A stretch of DNA of 64,000 bases from positions 620,001-684,000 of the forward strand of contig BPKM01000001.1 of the NCBI GenBank assembly GCA_026005135.1. The letters run 5' to 3'. Below the pieces are notes generated by a model. The model was not told where the DNA came from. It made no database searches and worked only from the letters and a program-made list of their open reading frames with translations. Within the stretch, counting starts at the first letter, position 1. Each line of letters starts with the position of its first letter. A program made the position numbers and the translations under genes. This document shows positions 1 to 10,346 of this stretch, one piece after another. The DNA is from Leptospiraceae bacterium (GTDB taxonomy: Bacteria; Spirochaetota; Leptospiria; Leptospirales; Leptonemataceae).

Positions 1-201
1 ATCATCTGTTTTTTTAGGAAAAGATAAATCAATACCACCAATAATTGGATTTTTGGGAATAGGACAATTTTTCCATTTATGATAATTTTGTAAAATTTTT
101 TGGTAATAACGATTTTGTATTTTTGTTGCGAGATTTAAACTCTTTTTTTCCTGATATTCTTTTATAGCTTTATAAAAAAGTTGTAATCCTATTTTCCTCA
201 T
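1..201 (-). CDS. nfi: Endonuclease V (deoxyribonuclease V), N-terminal part, truncated by window edge
   Basis: Reverse-strand reading from ATG at 201: MRKIGLQLFYKAIKEYQEKKSLNLATKIQNRYYQKILQNYHKWKNCPIPKNPIIGGIDLSFPKKTDD; the GGIDLSF segment matches the EndoV N-terminal AGVDxSF motif. Not in the ORF track. Confidence 0.55.
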   Translation of the reverse strand, partial: MRKIGLQLFYKAIKEYQEKKSLNLATKIQNRYYQKILQNYHKWKNCPIPKNPIIGGIDLSFPKKTDD

Positions 202-1252
202 AATTAAAGTATGTTTCATCTGGTAACATATCTAAGGATTTTATTAATAAATTATAAAGATCAACTGGATTTATATTTTCTATTGAGTTTTGTTTTAATT
301 TTAATAAATGTTCTGTTAGATATTGTTTCCATTTTTTAGAATTTTTTATCCCATTAAATAAACCAAATGTATGAGGTATAATAGAATGAGGATAAATTCC
401 TTCCTGTAGTTGTTCAATTACATATGGAATGAATTTTTTAAATATTTCTTTTCTTGTTAAACGAGAATTCTGATTTAAAAAAAATTCATCAATAGAACAG
501 ATAAAATAGGTATTTTCATAAGATGCTCTTCCAATCATTACACCATCTACATATTCTAAATGTTTTTTTATTTCTTCTATGGTTTTTATACCACCATTTA
601 TTTCTATTTTTAAATTTGGGAATTCATCTTTTATTTTATAGACCCATTCATAAATTAAAGGTGGTATAATTCGATTTTGTTTTGGATTATATTTTTGTAA
701 ATAGGCATGTCTTGCATGTATTATAAAATGTTCGCAACCTCCTTCTTTATAACAAACTTCGATAAATTCTTTTAAATCATTATAATTTGTTTTATCAATC
801 TGATTTGATTTTATGCCTAATCGATGTTTAATGGAAACTGGTAAATTAGTAATTTTTTTTATTTCTTTTGTAATATTGGCAACTAATTTGGGTTCTGCCA
901 TTAAGATTGCTCCAAATTTTCCATCTTGTACCCGTTCACTAGGGCAACCACAATTAATATTAATTCCATCATAATTCCATTCTTCAATAATAGGAATGCA
1001 TTCTTTTATAATAGGAATATTAGAACCACCAATCTGAAAGATGATAGGATGTTCACAAGGATTATAATCTAATAAAGATTTTAATTTTTTTAATGAATTT
1101 CTGTTGTAATAGATTGCATGTTCAGAAATCATTTCTGTATAAAGAATTACGTATTTAGAAATTAGTCTTATTAGAAATCTAAAATGTTTATCAGTCCAAT
1201 CCATCATTGGAGCAATACTTACTTTCCTATCCTGATTATAATAATTCATCAT
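170..1252 (-). CDS. dusA: tRNA-dihydrouridine synthase, DusA-like
   Basis: SIAPMMDWTDKHFR, GININCGCPSERVQDGKFGAILM, KHRLGI, EINGGIKT, GVMIGRASYENTY motifs. Confidence 0.9.
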   Translation of the reverse strand: MMNYYNQDRKVSIAPMMDWTDKHFRFLIRLISKYVILYTEMISEHAIYYNRNSLKKLKSLLDYNPCEHPIIFQIGGSNIPIIKECIPIIEEWNYDGININCGCPSERVQDGKFGAILMAEPKLVANITKEIKKITNLPVSIKHRLGIKSNQIDKTNYNDLKEFIEVCYKEGGCEHFIIHARHAYLQKYNPKQNRIIPPLIYEWVYKIKDEFPNLKIEINGGIKTIEEIKKHLEYVDGVMIGRASYENTYFICSIDEFFLNQNSRLTRKEIFKKFIPYVIEQLQEGIYPHSIIPHTFGLFNGIKNSKKWKQYLTEHLLKLKQNSIENINPVDLYNLLIKSLDMLPDETYFNYEENRITTFL

Positions 1253-1417
1253 TTAAAAAACAAAATAATTAAAATTTCATGAAATTACAAGAAATGTTTT
1301 TTATAAATTGTAATAATTATTAAATGAAATTTAGACTCATTTTAAATTAAAATCATTCTGGATTAGTTTCCTTTTATATAAAAGTATTGTTTTTTTAATA
1401 TATTTTTATTTTATAAT

Positions 1418-2488
1418 ATGGTAATGACGAGAAAAATGTTAAAAGATTCTGTAAAAGAATTTTTAGAAGAAATAAAATTCGTATATCATACGAATAAAAT
1501 TCAGATTATTATTATGTTTTTTGTTTTATTAGGTGGTTTCTTAATTCTTTTTTTAAAATTGTGGGCTTACTATGTTACAGAATCAATGGCATTAAAATCA
1601 GATGCATTAGAAAGTTTGATTAATATATTGGCTGGAAGTTTTGCACTTTTTTCTTTATTTTTTGGTAATAGACCAGCAGATAAAAATCATCCTTATGGAC
1701 ATGGGAAGATTGAATTTTTTTCCGCATTTTTTGAAGGTGGTTTAATTTTATTAGCAAGTATTTTAATTATTTATGAAGCTGTTGAAAAACTATATTTTGG
1801 TATTCATCTTAAAGAGATTTCGTATGGATTAATAATCAATTTTATTGCAGGTACTTTAAATGGAATAATGGGATATATTTTAATTCGAAAAGGAAGGAAA
1901 TATCAATCTCAGGCATTAGAAGCAGATGGTCATCATTTAATGTCTGATTTTTATACTACCATAGGAATTTTTATAGGTCTATTGTTGGTGGAATTTTCTG
2001 GAATGGATTGGTTTGATCCTGTAATAGCAATATTCATAGGTATTTGGTTAATGTATACAGGATTAAAAATTCTCTTGCAATCTGCTCAGAATCTTTTGGA
2101 TACAGAAAATCCAGAAATTATTACAAAGATTATAGATGCTATAAATCATATTAATGAACCAAGAATTATTACCGCTCATGCTGCAAGAGTTTTACAATCT
2201 GGTAATTTTTATCATATAGATATTCATTTTGTTCTCCCAGAATATTTTACTATTAGCGAAGCAAATACTTTAATTCATGATTTTGAAATAAAGGTATTAA
2301 AGAAAGCAAATTTAAAGGGAGAATTTCATACTCATTTTGATCCATGTAAAAGATATTATTGTAAAATCTGTAAAATTAATAATTGTCCTATAAGAGTAGA
2401 TGAATTTCAATTTGATCAACCACTTACCTATAAACAAGCAATTAGCTGGCCTAAGGAGGATAAAGATCGTGTAATGTTATTTCATTAA
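1418..2488 (+). CDS. Cation diffusion facilitator family transporter
   Basis: SMALKSDALESLINILAGSFALFSLFFGNRPADKNHPYGHGKIEFFSAFFEG; HHLMSDFYTTIGI; typical CDF. Confidence 0.9.
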   Translation: MVMTRKMLKDSVKEFLEEIKFVYHTNKIQIIIMFFVLLGGFLILFLKLWAYYVTESMALKSDALESLINILAGSFALFSLFFGNRPADKNHPYGHGKIEFFSAFFEGGLILLASILIIYEAVEKLYFGIHLKEISYGLIINFIAGTLNGIMGYILIRKGRKYQSQALEADGHHLMSDFYTTIGIFIGLLLVEFSGMDWFDPVIAIFIGIWLMYTGLKILLQSAQNLLDTENPEIITKIIDAINHINEPRIITAHAARVLQSGNFYHIDIHFVLPEYFTISEANTLIHDFEIKVLKKANLKGEFHTHFDPCKRYYCKICKINNCPIRVDEFQFDQPLTYKQAISWPKEDKDRVMLFH

Positions 2489-2496
2489 GTAATTTT

Positions 2497-3049
2497 TTAA
2501 TTAACTAAATCGTTATGATTAATTTTTTCGTATTCTTTATCAAAAGTGTTTTCCAGTATAGAATGCGTTCCTCTAATTTCATCTATAACTTTTTTTGCCC
2601 AGAAAAAGTATTCTTTTTTTCTTTCTATAGACCAATTTTCTGGAGGTGAATTCATTATATCCCTTAAATTACAAATTTTATCAGCAATTTTTATAATTTT
2701 AGCTTTATAAGATTTATATTTAGCATTTGTTATCTGTTTTTCTTTTCTTATATGTTTGGGTAATGATTTATCATCTGTAACTTCTAAAACTATATTTGCA
2801 ATATTTTCTCCAAATAATTCTTTTAATTCTTCATAAGTTGTTTGAGTATCTTCTATGGTATCATGTAAAATTCCAGCAACTAAAATTTCTATATCGTCAA
2901 TTTTTGCTTCGTTTACTAAAACATTTAAAACATCTATTGGATGATTGATATAAGGGTGTATGTTCTTTATCTTTTCTTCTCTGGTTTTTATGTTTATATG
3001 CAGCAAACTTTAAAGCTTTTGTTATTAATTCCAAATGTTCAAATTTCAT
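2497..3049 (-). CDS. HD-domain (p)ppGpp hydrolase-like (SpoT/MESH1-type) protein, apparent +1 frame break
   Basis: ILHDTIEDT HD motif. The true N-terminus MKFEHLELITKALKFAAYKHKNQRRKDKEHT is read from ATG at 3049 in a different frame from the ORF-track call; the frames join at the PYINHPIDV motif. Confidence 0.75.
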
Positions 3050-6000
3050 TTTTTACCTTGCATATTTTTTGTTTTTCTATTGCAAGATGATAACTTTTAA
3101 TTAAAGCTTCACGCAATTCATATATACTGTCAATCATAAAGTCTAATACCTGAGTTTTAAAAGCGTCATTTTCAGCTCTTGATTTTTCATTAAATTCTTT
3201 TATATAGTTGGTTCGTAATTGTTCTGCTTCTTCGTCTTTTCCCTCTTTTTTTAATTCGAAATATTTTTTACCATAAAATAAATCAAAAGCAGAATCTGCT
3301 CCCATAACAGCAAGTATGGAACGTTTTAAAGAAAAAGAAATAATACAGGGTCTTAAAAACTTACTAAATGCATGGATTTGTCTTCCTCCATAATTCTGAT
3401 TTAGTGTTACAGAAATAACTGGCATAGTAGATAGTACATTAACATCTAAGGAACGTCCTCCAATTTGTTGAATTCTTAATCGTTCCTGTTTTGTACCGGG
3501 TAAGAAACCTGGTGCATTGGAAAGCATAATTAAAGGTATTTGATTTCTTTCTACAAGTTCTGTAAAAATGCGGAATTTTTCTGTTCCTGGTGCATCGGGT
3601 GCCCCTCCCATTATGATTGGTTGATCAGCTAAAATAGCTACTGTTTTACCATTTAATTTAGCAAATCCTGTAATTAAACTTGGACCTTTTTGAGGATCAT
3701 TCATCTCTCTCCACCATTCAATAAAACTATCTTTATCAAAAACTCTTTTTATAATATTTTCAATCATATCGAATGGTTGAGTTGGGTTTTCTGGTAGTTC
3801 TGGCAGTTGATCTGGTAATAATATTTTATCCGATTCTTCTTTTTCAGATAATAATTGGATTATACGTAAAGATAGATCAAATGCTTCTGGAATAGAAGAA
3901 ACAACATGTGTGGAAGAATTCTTAATAAATTCTTCTTCTTTATCTGTATAAGATTTGTCTCTAATAAATATTATTGCATCTGCTCCAGCATGAAGCATTA
4001 CTTTCTGAAGACCTCTAACGGAGGTTGCAATATGTATTCTTGTTTTTGATTTGATGGTCATTAATTTCAAAAAATCCTGTCTAGCTCTTAATGTTAAGGA
4101 ATCTGTACGGGGTGTTTCTCGAAACCATTCATCACCAAGTACAATAATTTGATCCGTATTTAATTTACGAGAACTAATTAATAATTCTGTAGCTCGAATT
4201 AAGGATTGATAGGATCGTAATCCATATTTATTACGTGGTCCCATTATTAGTATAGGTCTACCTGCTAATTTTGCGAAACCTCCAATTAACGCGCCAGAAC
4301 CATAATATTCTTCTTTAAAGGGTATATAACTATTTTTATCTGTATTGGCTTTAATTATATCTGAATTTAATACTTCATCAATCTGTAAATTATAATTAAA
4401 AACTTTATTGGGACGTTTTATTGAATCTAAATGTTCTCTTATTGCAAATAAATTATGTAATAGTCTTATGATTGTAAGCAAATGTAAATTGCTTCTGGCT
4501 ACCAGATCAACGGTTCCTGTTACTCTGCTCATAATTCTTGCTCCACCAATTTCATAATTGGTTAAATCTTCTCCTGTGACGGATTTTATTACTGCAGAAC
4601 CAGTTAATACTCTATAGGATTGTTCATCATCAACCATTATCTGGATAGCAGCCTGAGAAGAACCATATACATCTAAACCAGTAGAAGAACCTACACCAAC
4701 TGCAACAATAAAATAATTTTGATAATGAAATGTCTGATTTACATTATAATTAAATAGTTGATTTAATTTATCAACTATTTCAATTAGTTTTTTATCATCA
4801 TGAATTTTAATCATTTCGTATATTTTCTTAGGAGAATAACCTGCTCCTATGAGTGCATTCATAAAAAAACCTTCTGCAGCTCGATTTAAAGAAATCATCC
4901 CTTGTTTTATATTTGCACCAGCACCATCATTAAATACATAAAGAGGACAATTATGGATTACAGATAACCAACAAGCAGCAACATATTTTAAACCTTCTAA
5001 ATTACCTGTTGCACCACCACTAATACGAGAATCTTTAAGATATAATATAGCTGGTTTTTTATTAATGTTACCTATATAGATTTTACTTCCAACGATATTT
5101 TTATTATCATTTAATGGATCATAGTCTACAAAAGGAATCTGAATTTCTTTATAAGAACCAGGATCTAAACATTCTCGAACCCATAAATCAACAGTCCATT
5201 TACCTAATCTAAATACATGAGATGTTTTTGGATCTTCTTTTTCAATTTCAAAATAAGGTGAATCTGGATTATCATCAGTTAGTATATTTAAAATTACCTT
5301 TTTATCCTTTTGTTTTACAAAGAATTGCTTATAAACGAATTCCTCACTAAATGGAGTTTTACATTTTACAGAAACAATATTATATTTAATAGAAGGATCA
5401 TTAAAAAATGGAATTAAACGAAACATAATATTCATTAAAACAAAATAATTAAAAATTTGAGGTGAGTTAGAAGGTATATCTATAATAAGATCTTTATCAA
5501 CAATTAAAATATCAAGATAATTACCAATATTTCTTTTTATAGACTGATAAGAATGTAAAACTCGAACAGCATCGATATTGGTTTTTTCTACATTTTCGCT
5601 ACCAATAAGATTTCCATTTTTATCATAGGTTGGAATGACTTTATCCACAAGACCAAAAACAAAATAAAATTCTTCTATATTATTTTTTAATAAATAAATT
5701 AAAATGTTTTCTTTAGGAGAATATAATCGTTTTAAATTATATTTCTTTTGTAAAATATTGAGTTTATGCTGTAATTCTATTTTTAAATTTTCTGATATAT
5801 TTTCTGGAATAAGAAGTTCAGAAGGATTTTTAAGTGAATTTTCTATTTGTTTTTTTACCTCTTCACGACTAATATGGGAATATGATAGTGGATCAGAAGT
5901 CATTTTTCTTAAATCTGTCAAATACCTACGTGATACCCAATACATTAATTCTATATTCCATCGGCTAATACCCAATTTATTTAATGTTTCACTAATCTTG

Positions 6001-8891
6001 GTTGCTAAAGTAAGATCTTGTTCTGCTTCTTCTTGATTGATAAATTTACGTAAGATAGTTTTTAAAGAATTTGATGGTTTTTTAAATGAACTAATAATAT
6101 CAAGGATAAAAATAACAGGTTCTATTATTTCTCTGGTAGAATGAAATGACCTTAATATAAAGTAAAAAGATTTTTGAGCGTTAAGTTTCGCATTTTCAGA
6201 AGAACGCCAATCATTTACATTATAACGCTTAAATATTGCATTTAAAGTATATAAATAATTAGAGGAAGGTTGGTAAGAAAAATTATCCCAATTATTAAAT
6301 AAGCGGTAAGTTTCTCTAAAATATGATGCATTAGTTACTAAAAGTGGAGAAAATAATCGTTTCATTTCACTATATGTTTGAATAAAACTTAAAAAAATCT
6401 TTTCGTTAAAAATTTTACTCAAATCATAATGTTCTGGAATTTGCTTTAGAATATTTAAAATTTTATCACATAGATCTTTGTATTCGATATTATAACCTAA
6501 ATAAATCTTTTCAAGTAAATGAATCAAAAAAGGAAAGCATTCGTCAATATGTTTTACAACATTTTCTTCAAGTTTATCTGAAAAAATATAAGATTCAATA
6601 AATCCATCATTTTGTTGTTCTGGGATTATATATCTTTCTGGTAATGGTGAATATTGATCTTTTGCATTATCTTGATTTTGATTTAAAGGTTTTACGAAAA
6701 ATAATACTTCTCCTTCGCTAATAGGTTTACCAATAATTTTTCCATCTGATGTTGTTGTTAATATTAAATTTTTGGTTTCTCCATTCTCAATTAAATATTC
6801 CAGTATTCCATCAAAAGGAGATTTTATTGTTGATTCCATCTTCATTGCAGAAAGGATAATAATAGGTTGATCTTTTTTTATGATAGATCCTATTTTTATG
6901 TTATCAGCAAATTTAACAAATGTTCCCTGGATAGGGGAACGAACTAAACCGGGAGGATCTTTTTGAGATACCTGTCCTTTGGGAGAAATTTTTATTTTAT
7001 AATAATGAACTTTACCAGATTCGTCTGGAAATCTTATAATATTATAAGAAGGTCGTCTATCGATTCGAATGGAATAGGTTTTATTGTAGAATCTTAATGT
7101 ATAATCATCACCCTCTGAAAGAGAAGGAAGAAACTTTATTTTGCCATAAAATTGATTGTTAATATATATATAAAAATCCTCTAAAGAGATTTGTAAAAAT
7201 TTAATATTATATTTATAATTATATACTTCTATATCAAAACTTTCTGGTAAACTTAAAATATCCATTTTATGTAAGATTTCTTCTAAATCTCTAAATTTGA
7301 ATAATTCTTCTACTTTTTCGTAAATGATTTTTAAATATTCTGTAATTCCACCAAATATGACTGATTTTATTATTAATTCATCACTGATTTCTGGAAGACA
7401 GAGATCTTTTCTTTGTTCCAGTAACCGATTACTATAATCGCCTTTTCTAAACTCTGTTGATCGAATAATTCTTAATAATTGATATAAATTTGATGTTACG
7501 CCTCTTATATATAATTCATTTAGAGCTCTTTCCATTCTTAAAATTGCTTCTTTTCTATTGGAACCCCATGTTATTACTTTTCCAATCATGGGATCGTAAT
7601 CGGGCAATATTCTATCGCCTCTTCGAAAACCAAAATCACATCTAACACCATTAAATGTAGGGAGATCTAAATCTTCTATTTTTCCCGGAGTAGGTATATA
7701 ATTATTTTCTGGATCTTCTGCATAAATTCTACATTCTATAGTATGTTCTTGATTTACAAAACGTTTTTCCAGAACTTTTGTGTAAGGAATTTCGTATTCT
7801 CTTCCATCAAAAAATAAAATTTGCCATTTTGCTAAATCTATCCCAAGGGATTGATCTGTTACAGGATGTTCTACCTGTAATCTTGTATTCATTTCTAAAA
7901 AACCATAAGAATCTGAATCTGGATCATATAAAAATTCTACGGTACCTGCACCTCCACCTTCACTATAACCTGAAATACGAGCCATATTTTCTGCTGCGGA
8001 TAAAAATGATAATTTTGTATAATTACTTAAAAATACATCTCCGGTTTCTTCGATGATTTTTTGATTTCTTCTTTGAACAGCACATTTTCTAATTCCTATT
8101 GCCAGACCATTAAATATTTGAACTTCAATATGAACAGGATTGACTATATATTTCTCTAAATAAAAGCTATCATCATTATAGAGAGTTTTCCCAATTCTTT
8201 TACAGGATTCAATTGCACTTTCGAGTTCTTCTTTTTTATAAACAGCTTGCATTCCTTTTCCACCACCTCCAGCATTTAATTTAATAATGACTGGATAACC
8301 TATTCTTTCTGCTTCTTTATATGCTTCTTCTATACTTTGAATTGCTTCGCTTCCTTCGAATAAAGGAATACCATACTCTTTGGCTAATTTTCTTGCATCT
8401 AATTTATTACCAACCTTTCTCATAATAGAAGAATCTGGCCCCATAAAAATAATTTCTTTATTAAAATATTCTGATGCAATTTTTATAGAATCAACAAAAT
8501 CCGGATCTTCAGATAAGAATCCATATCCGGGATATATTGCATTTGCATTACTTATAAGTGCTGCTGCTATAATAACAGGTATATTTGTATAATTTAAAGA
8601 ATTACCGATAAATAAAACTTCATCTGCAGTTTCGTACCATGTTTGACCTCTATCAGGATCAGTAACAATGGCAACAGATGGAATAGATTCTTCTTTTAAA
8701 GATAGAAAAAAACGTTTGGCAATTTCTCCTCGATTGGCAATTAATACTTTTTTTAATTTTCCATTTCGTCTTATTTTATTTGAATCATCTTCAATTAAAC
8801 CTGGATTAAGTTTTTTTAATTCAATAATTTCGCTTTCAATATTTTTTATAAGATTTTCTTTATTTATTTTTGTTAAGTGAACCATATTCAT
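3039..8891 (-). CDS. Single-chain acyl-CoA carboxylase: biotin carboxylase + biotinyl domain (SAMKMES) + carboxyltransferase
   Basis: BC motifs (KVLIANRGEIAKR, GGGGKGMQ, EMNTRLQVEHPVTD), biotin site ILSAMKMEST, CT motifs (VTGEDLTNYEIGGARI, SNAPGFLPGTKQE); 1950 aa. Confidence 0.9.
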   Translation of the reverse strand: MNMVHLTKINKENLIKNIESEIIELKKLNPGLIEDDSNKIRRNGKLKKVLIANRGEIAKRFFLSLKEESIPSVAIVTDPDRGQTWYETADEVLFIGNSLNYTNIPVIIAAALISNANAIYPGYGFLSEDPDFVDSIKIASEYFNKEIIFMGPDSSIMRKVGNKLDARKLAKEYGIPLFEGSEAIQSIEEAYKEAERIGYPVIIKLNAGGGGKGMQAVYKKEELESAIESCKRIGKTLYNDDSFYLEKYIVNPVHIEVQIFNGLAIGIRKCAVQRRNQKIIEETGDVFLSNYTKLSFLSAAENMARISGYSEGGGAGTVEFLYDPDSDSYGFLEMNTRLQVEHPVTDQSLGIDLAKWQILFFDGREYEIPYTKVLEKRFVNQEHTIECRIYAEDPENNYIPTPGKIEDLDLPTFNGVRCDFGFRRGDRILPDYDPMIGKVITWGSNRKEAILRMERALNELYIRGVTSNLYQLLRIIRSTEFRKGDYSNRLLEQRKDLCLPEISDELIIKSVIFGGITEYLKIIYEKVEELFKFRDLEEILHKMDILSLPESFDIEVYNYKYNIKFLQISLEDFYIYINNQFYGKIKFLPSLSEGDDYTLRFYNKTYSIRIDRRPSYNIIRFPDESGKVHYYKIKISPKGQVSQKDPPGLVRSPIQGTFVKFADNIKIGSIIKKDQPIIILSAMKMESTIKSPFDGILEYLIENGETKNLILTTTSDGKIIGKPISEGEVLFFVKPLNQNQDNAKDQYSPLPERYIIPEQQNDGFIESYIFSDKLEENVVKHIDECFPFLIHLLEKIYLGYNIEYKDLCDKILNILKQIPEHYDLSKIFNEKIFLSFIQTYSEMKRLFSPLLVTNASYFRETYRLFNNWDNFSYQPSSNYLYTLNAIFKRYNVNDWRSSENAKLNAQKSFYFILRSFHSTREIIEPVIFILDIISSFKKPSNSLKTILRKFINQEEAEQDLTLATKISETLNKLGISRWNIELMYWVSRRYLTDLRKMTSDPLSYSHISREEVKKQIENSLKNPSELLIPENISENLKIELQHKLNILQKKYNLKRLYSPKENILIYLLKNNIEEFYFVFGLVDKVIPTYDKNGNLIGSENVEKTNIDAVRVLHSYQSIKRNIGNYLDILIVDKDLIIDIPSNSPQIFNYFVLMNIMFRLIPFFNDPSIKYNIVSVKCKTPFSEEFVYKQFFVKQKDKKVILNILTDDNPDSPYFEIEKEDPKTSHVFRLGKWTVDLWVRECLDPGSYKEIQIPFVDYDPLNDNKNIVGSKIYIGNINKKPAILYLKDSRISGGATGNLEGLKYVAACWLSVIHNCPLYVFNDGAGANIKQGMISLNRAAEGFFMNALIGAGYSPKKIYEMIKIHDDKKLIEIVDKLNQLFNYNVNQTFHYQNYFIVAVGVGSSTGLDVYGSSQAAIQIMVDDEQSYRVLTGSAVIKSVTGEDLTNYEIGGARIMSRVTGTVDLVARSNLHLLTIIRLLHNLFAIREHLDSIKRPNKVFNYNLQIDEVLNSDIIKANTDKNSYIPFKEEYYGSGALIGGFAKLAGRPILIMGPRNKYGLRSYQSLIRATELLISSRKLNTDQIIVLGDEWFRETPRTDSLTLRARQDFLKLMTIKSKTRIHIATSVRGLQKVMLHAGADAIIFIRDKSYTDKEEEFIKNSSTHVVSSIPEAFDLSLRIIQLLSEKEESDKILLPDQLPELPENPTQPFDMIENIIKRVFDKDSFIEWWREMNDPQKGPSLITGFAKLNGKTVAILADQPIIMGGAPDAPGTEKFRIFTELVERNQIPLIMLSNAPGFLPGTKQERLRIQQIGGRSLDVNVLSTMPVISVTLNQNYGGRQIHAFSKFLRPCIISFSLKRSILAVMGADSAFDLFYGKKYFELKKEGKDEEAEQLRTNYIKEFNEKSRAENDAFKTQVLDFMIDSIYELREALIKSYHLAIEKQKICKVKNEI

Positions 8892-9075
8892 AAACTCCTA
8901 TTTTATAATACTTTAAATTTTATTATCAATAATATTGCAAAATTATTAAAACTTTTATTTTTAAAATGAATGTAATTCATATAATTAAATAATTTTAATA
9001 ATTTTTTGTATATTTAAATTGTCAAACCAAATTCCTTGACAGAAGTATTTTAAATGATTTTATGTACTCTTTAAT

Positions 9076-10296
9076 ATGATACCTTATTTTCTATGTAAAG
9101 CGCGAAATGAAAATAAACGTTTTTTTATTCAATTTGGTGGGCAGGGTAATTCATTTTTAAAAGAGATGCAGATTTTATACGAAAGAGAAGATCTAAAAGA
9201 ATTTTTTGATGTTGTCTTTCAGGCTATTGATTATTGTATTCATAGAGATGATATAAAATTAGAAAAGAACATATTTTATCCAGAAGGATTTCCTTTGAAG
9301 GACTGGTTAGAAAAAAGAAAGCAACCTAAAGAAGAATATTTATCTATTTGTACAATTACATTTCCTGGAAATCAAATTACACAATTGGGAAATCTATATG
9401 CATTTATTAAGAATGGTTATGATCCAGATGAATTTTTAAGTTATGTTCATTCTGTTACCGGGCATAGTGGTGGTTTACAGGCTGCTGTTATTTTTGCTCT
9501 TGGTAAAAAGAATAAAGATTTGTTAGATATAATTTATAATTTTATAATATGGTATACAATAGCTGGCTATTATGTTCAAAAATCATATGGATTTAGAGAG
9601 ATTCCAGAAGAAATTTTAGAATGGAGTTTAAAAAGTGATAAAGAAAAGCCTTATCCTATGGCAGTTGTTTCTAATATTGGTTTTTCAGAATTAGAAGATT
9701 ATATTGAAGAATTTCATAATAAATATATTGAGATCAAAGAATTTCCCATAAAAATTTCTCTTATAAATGGGAATGATATATTTGTTATAACAGGACATGC
9801 GAAGGATATTGCACTTTTCCGAAAGGAGTATTATGATATATTTATAAAAAATAATTATAAATGGAATTATATTCCTGTATCTGCACCTTTTCATCGCTGG
9901 GATACAATGAAAGAAAAAATTTATGATTTTTATAATGATGAAGCCTGTAAAAATTTAACTATTACGGGGAAAGATTTAAAAGTTCCGGTAATTTCGTTTA
10001 CTGATGATGCAATAAACTTACAAAATATTGAAAATATTTCAGAATACCTGGCAGATGCTATGATGAATCAAGTATTATATTGGGAAAAAGCAATATATCC
10101 TTTATTTCAGGAAGATTCTAAAATTGATTATGTTCTTGATTTCGGTCCAGGGAAAATAACAACTATTCTAACAAAATTAGCTTTAAAAGGAACACCTAAG
10201 GAAAAACTAATTGAAATACATTCTTGTGTTGGTAGAGCTGGATTAAACTATGTTATTCGAAAAGTTGATCCAGAAACATGTAGTTCATCATTATAA
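9076..10296 (+). CDS. Freestanding acyltransferase related to malonyl/acetyl transferase (type-I FAS AT-like)
   Basis: FIQFGGQGNSFLKEM; VTGHSGGLQAAVIFA nucleophile elbow; VSAPFHRWDTM; LDFGPG. Confidence 0.75.
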   Translation: MIPYFLCKARNENKRFFIQFGGQGNSFLKEMQILYEREDLKEFFDVVFQAIDYCIHRDDIKLEKNIFYPEGFPLKDWLEKRKQPKEEYLSICTITFPGNQITQLGNLYAFIKNGYDPDEFLSYVHSVTGHSGGLQAAVIFALGKKNKDLLDIIYNFIIWYTIAGYYVQKSYGFREIPEEILEWSLKSDKEKPYPMAVVSNIGFSELEDYIEEFHNKYIEIKEFPIKISLINGNDIFVITGHAKDIALFRKEYYDIFIKNNYKWNYIPVSAPFHRWDTMKEKIYDFYNDEACKNLTITGKDLKVPVISFTDDAINLQNIENISEYLADAMMNQVLYWEKAIYPLFQEDSKIDYVLDFGPGKITTILTKLALKGTPKEKLIEIHSCVGRAGLNYVIRKVDPETCSSSL

Positions 10297-10346
10297 TTGA
10301 TAAAAATTAGATTGATAGATAATACTCATAAAAACAATGAGTCTTT

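Noticed and set aside
5704-8880. Plus-strand ORFs inside the carboxylase gene (5704-6036, 7778-8056, 8380-8592, 8668-8880)
   Set aside because: Antisense to a well-supported long CDS, no recognisable product.
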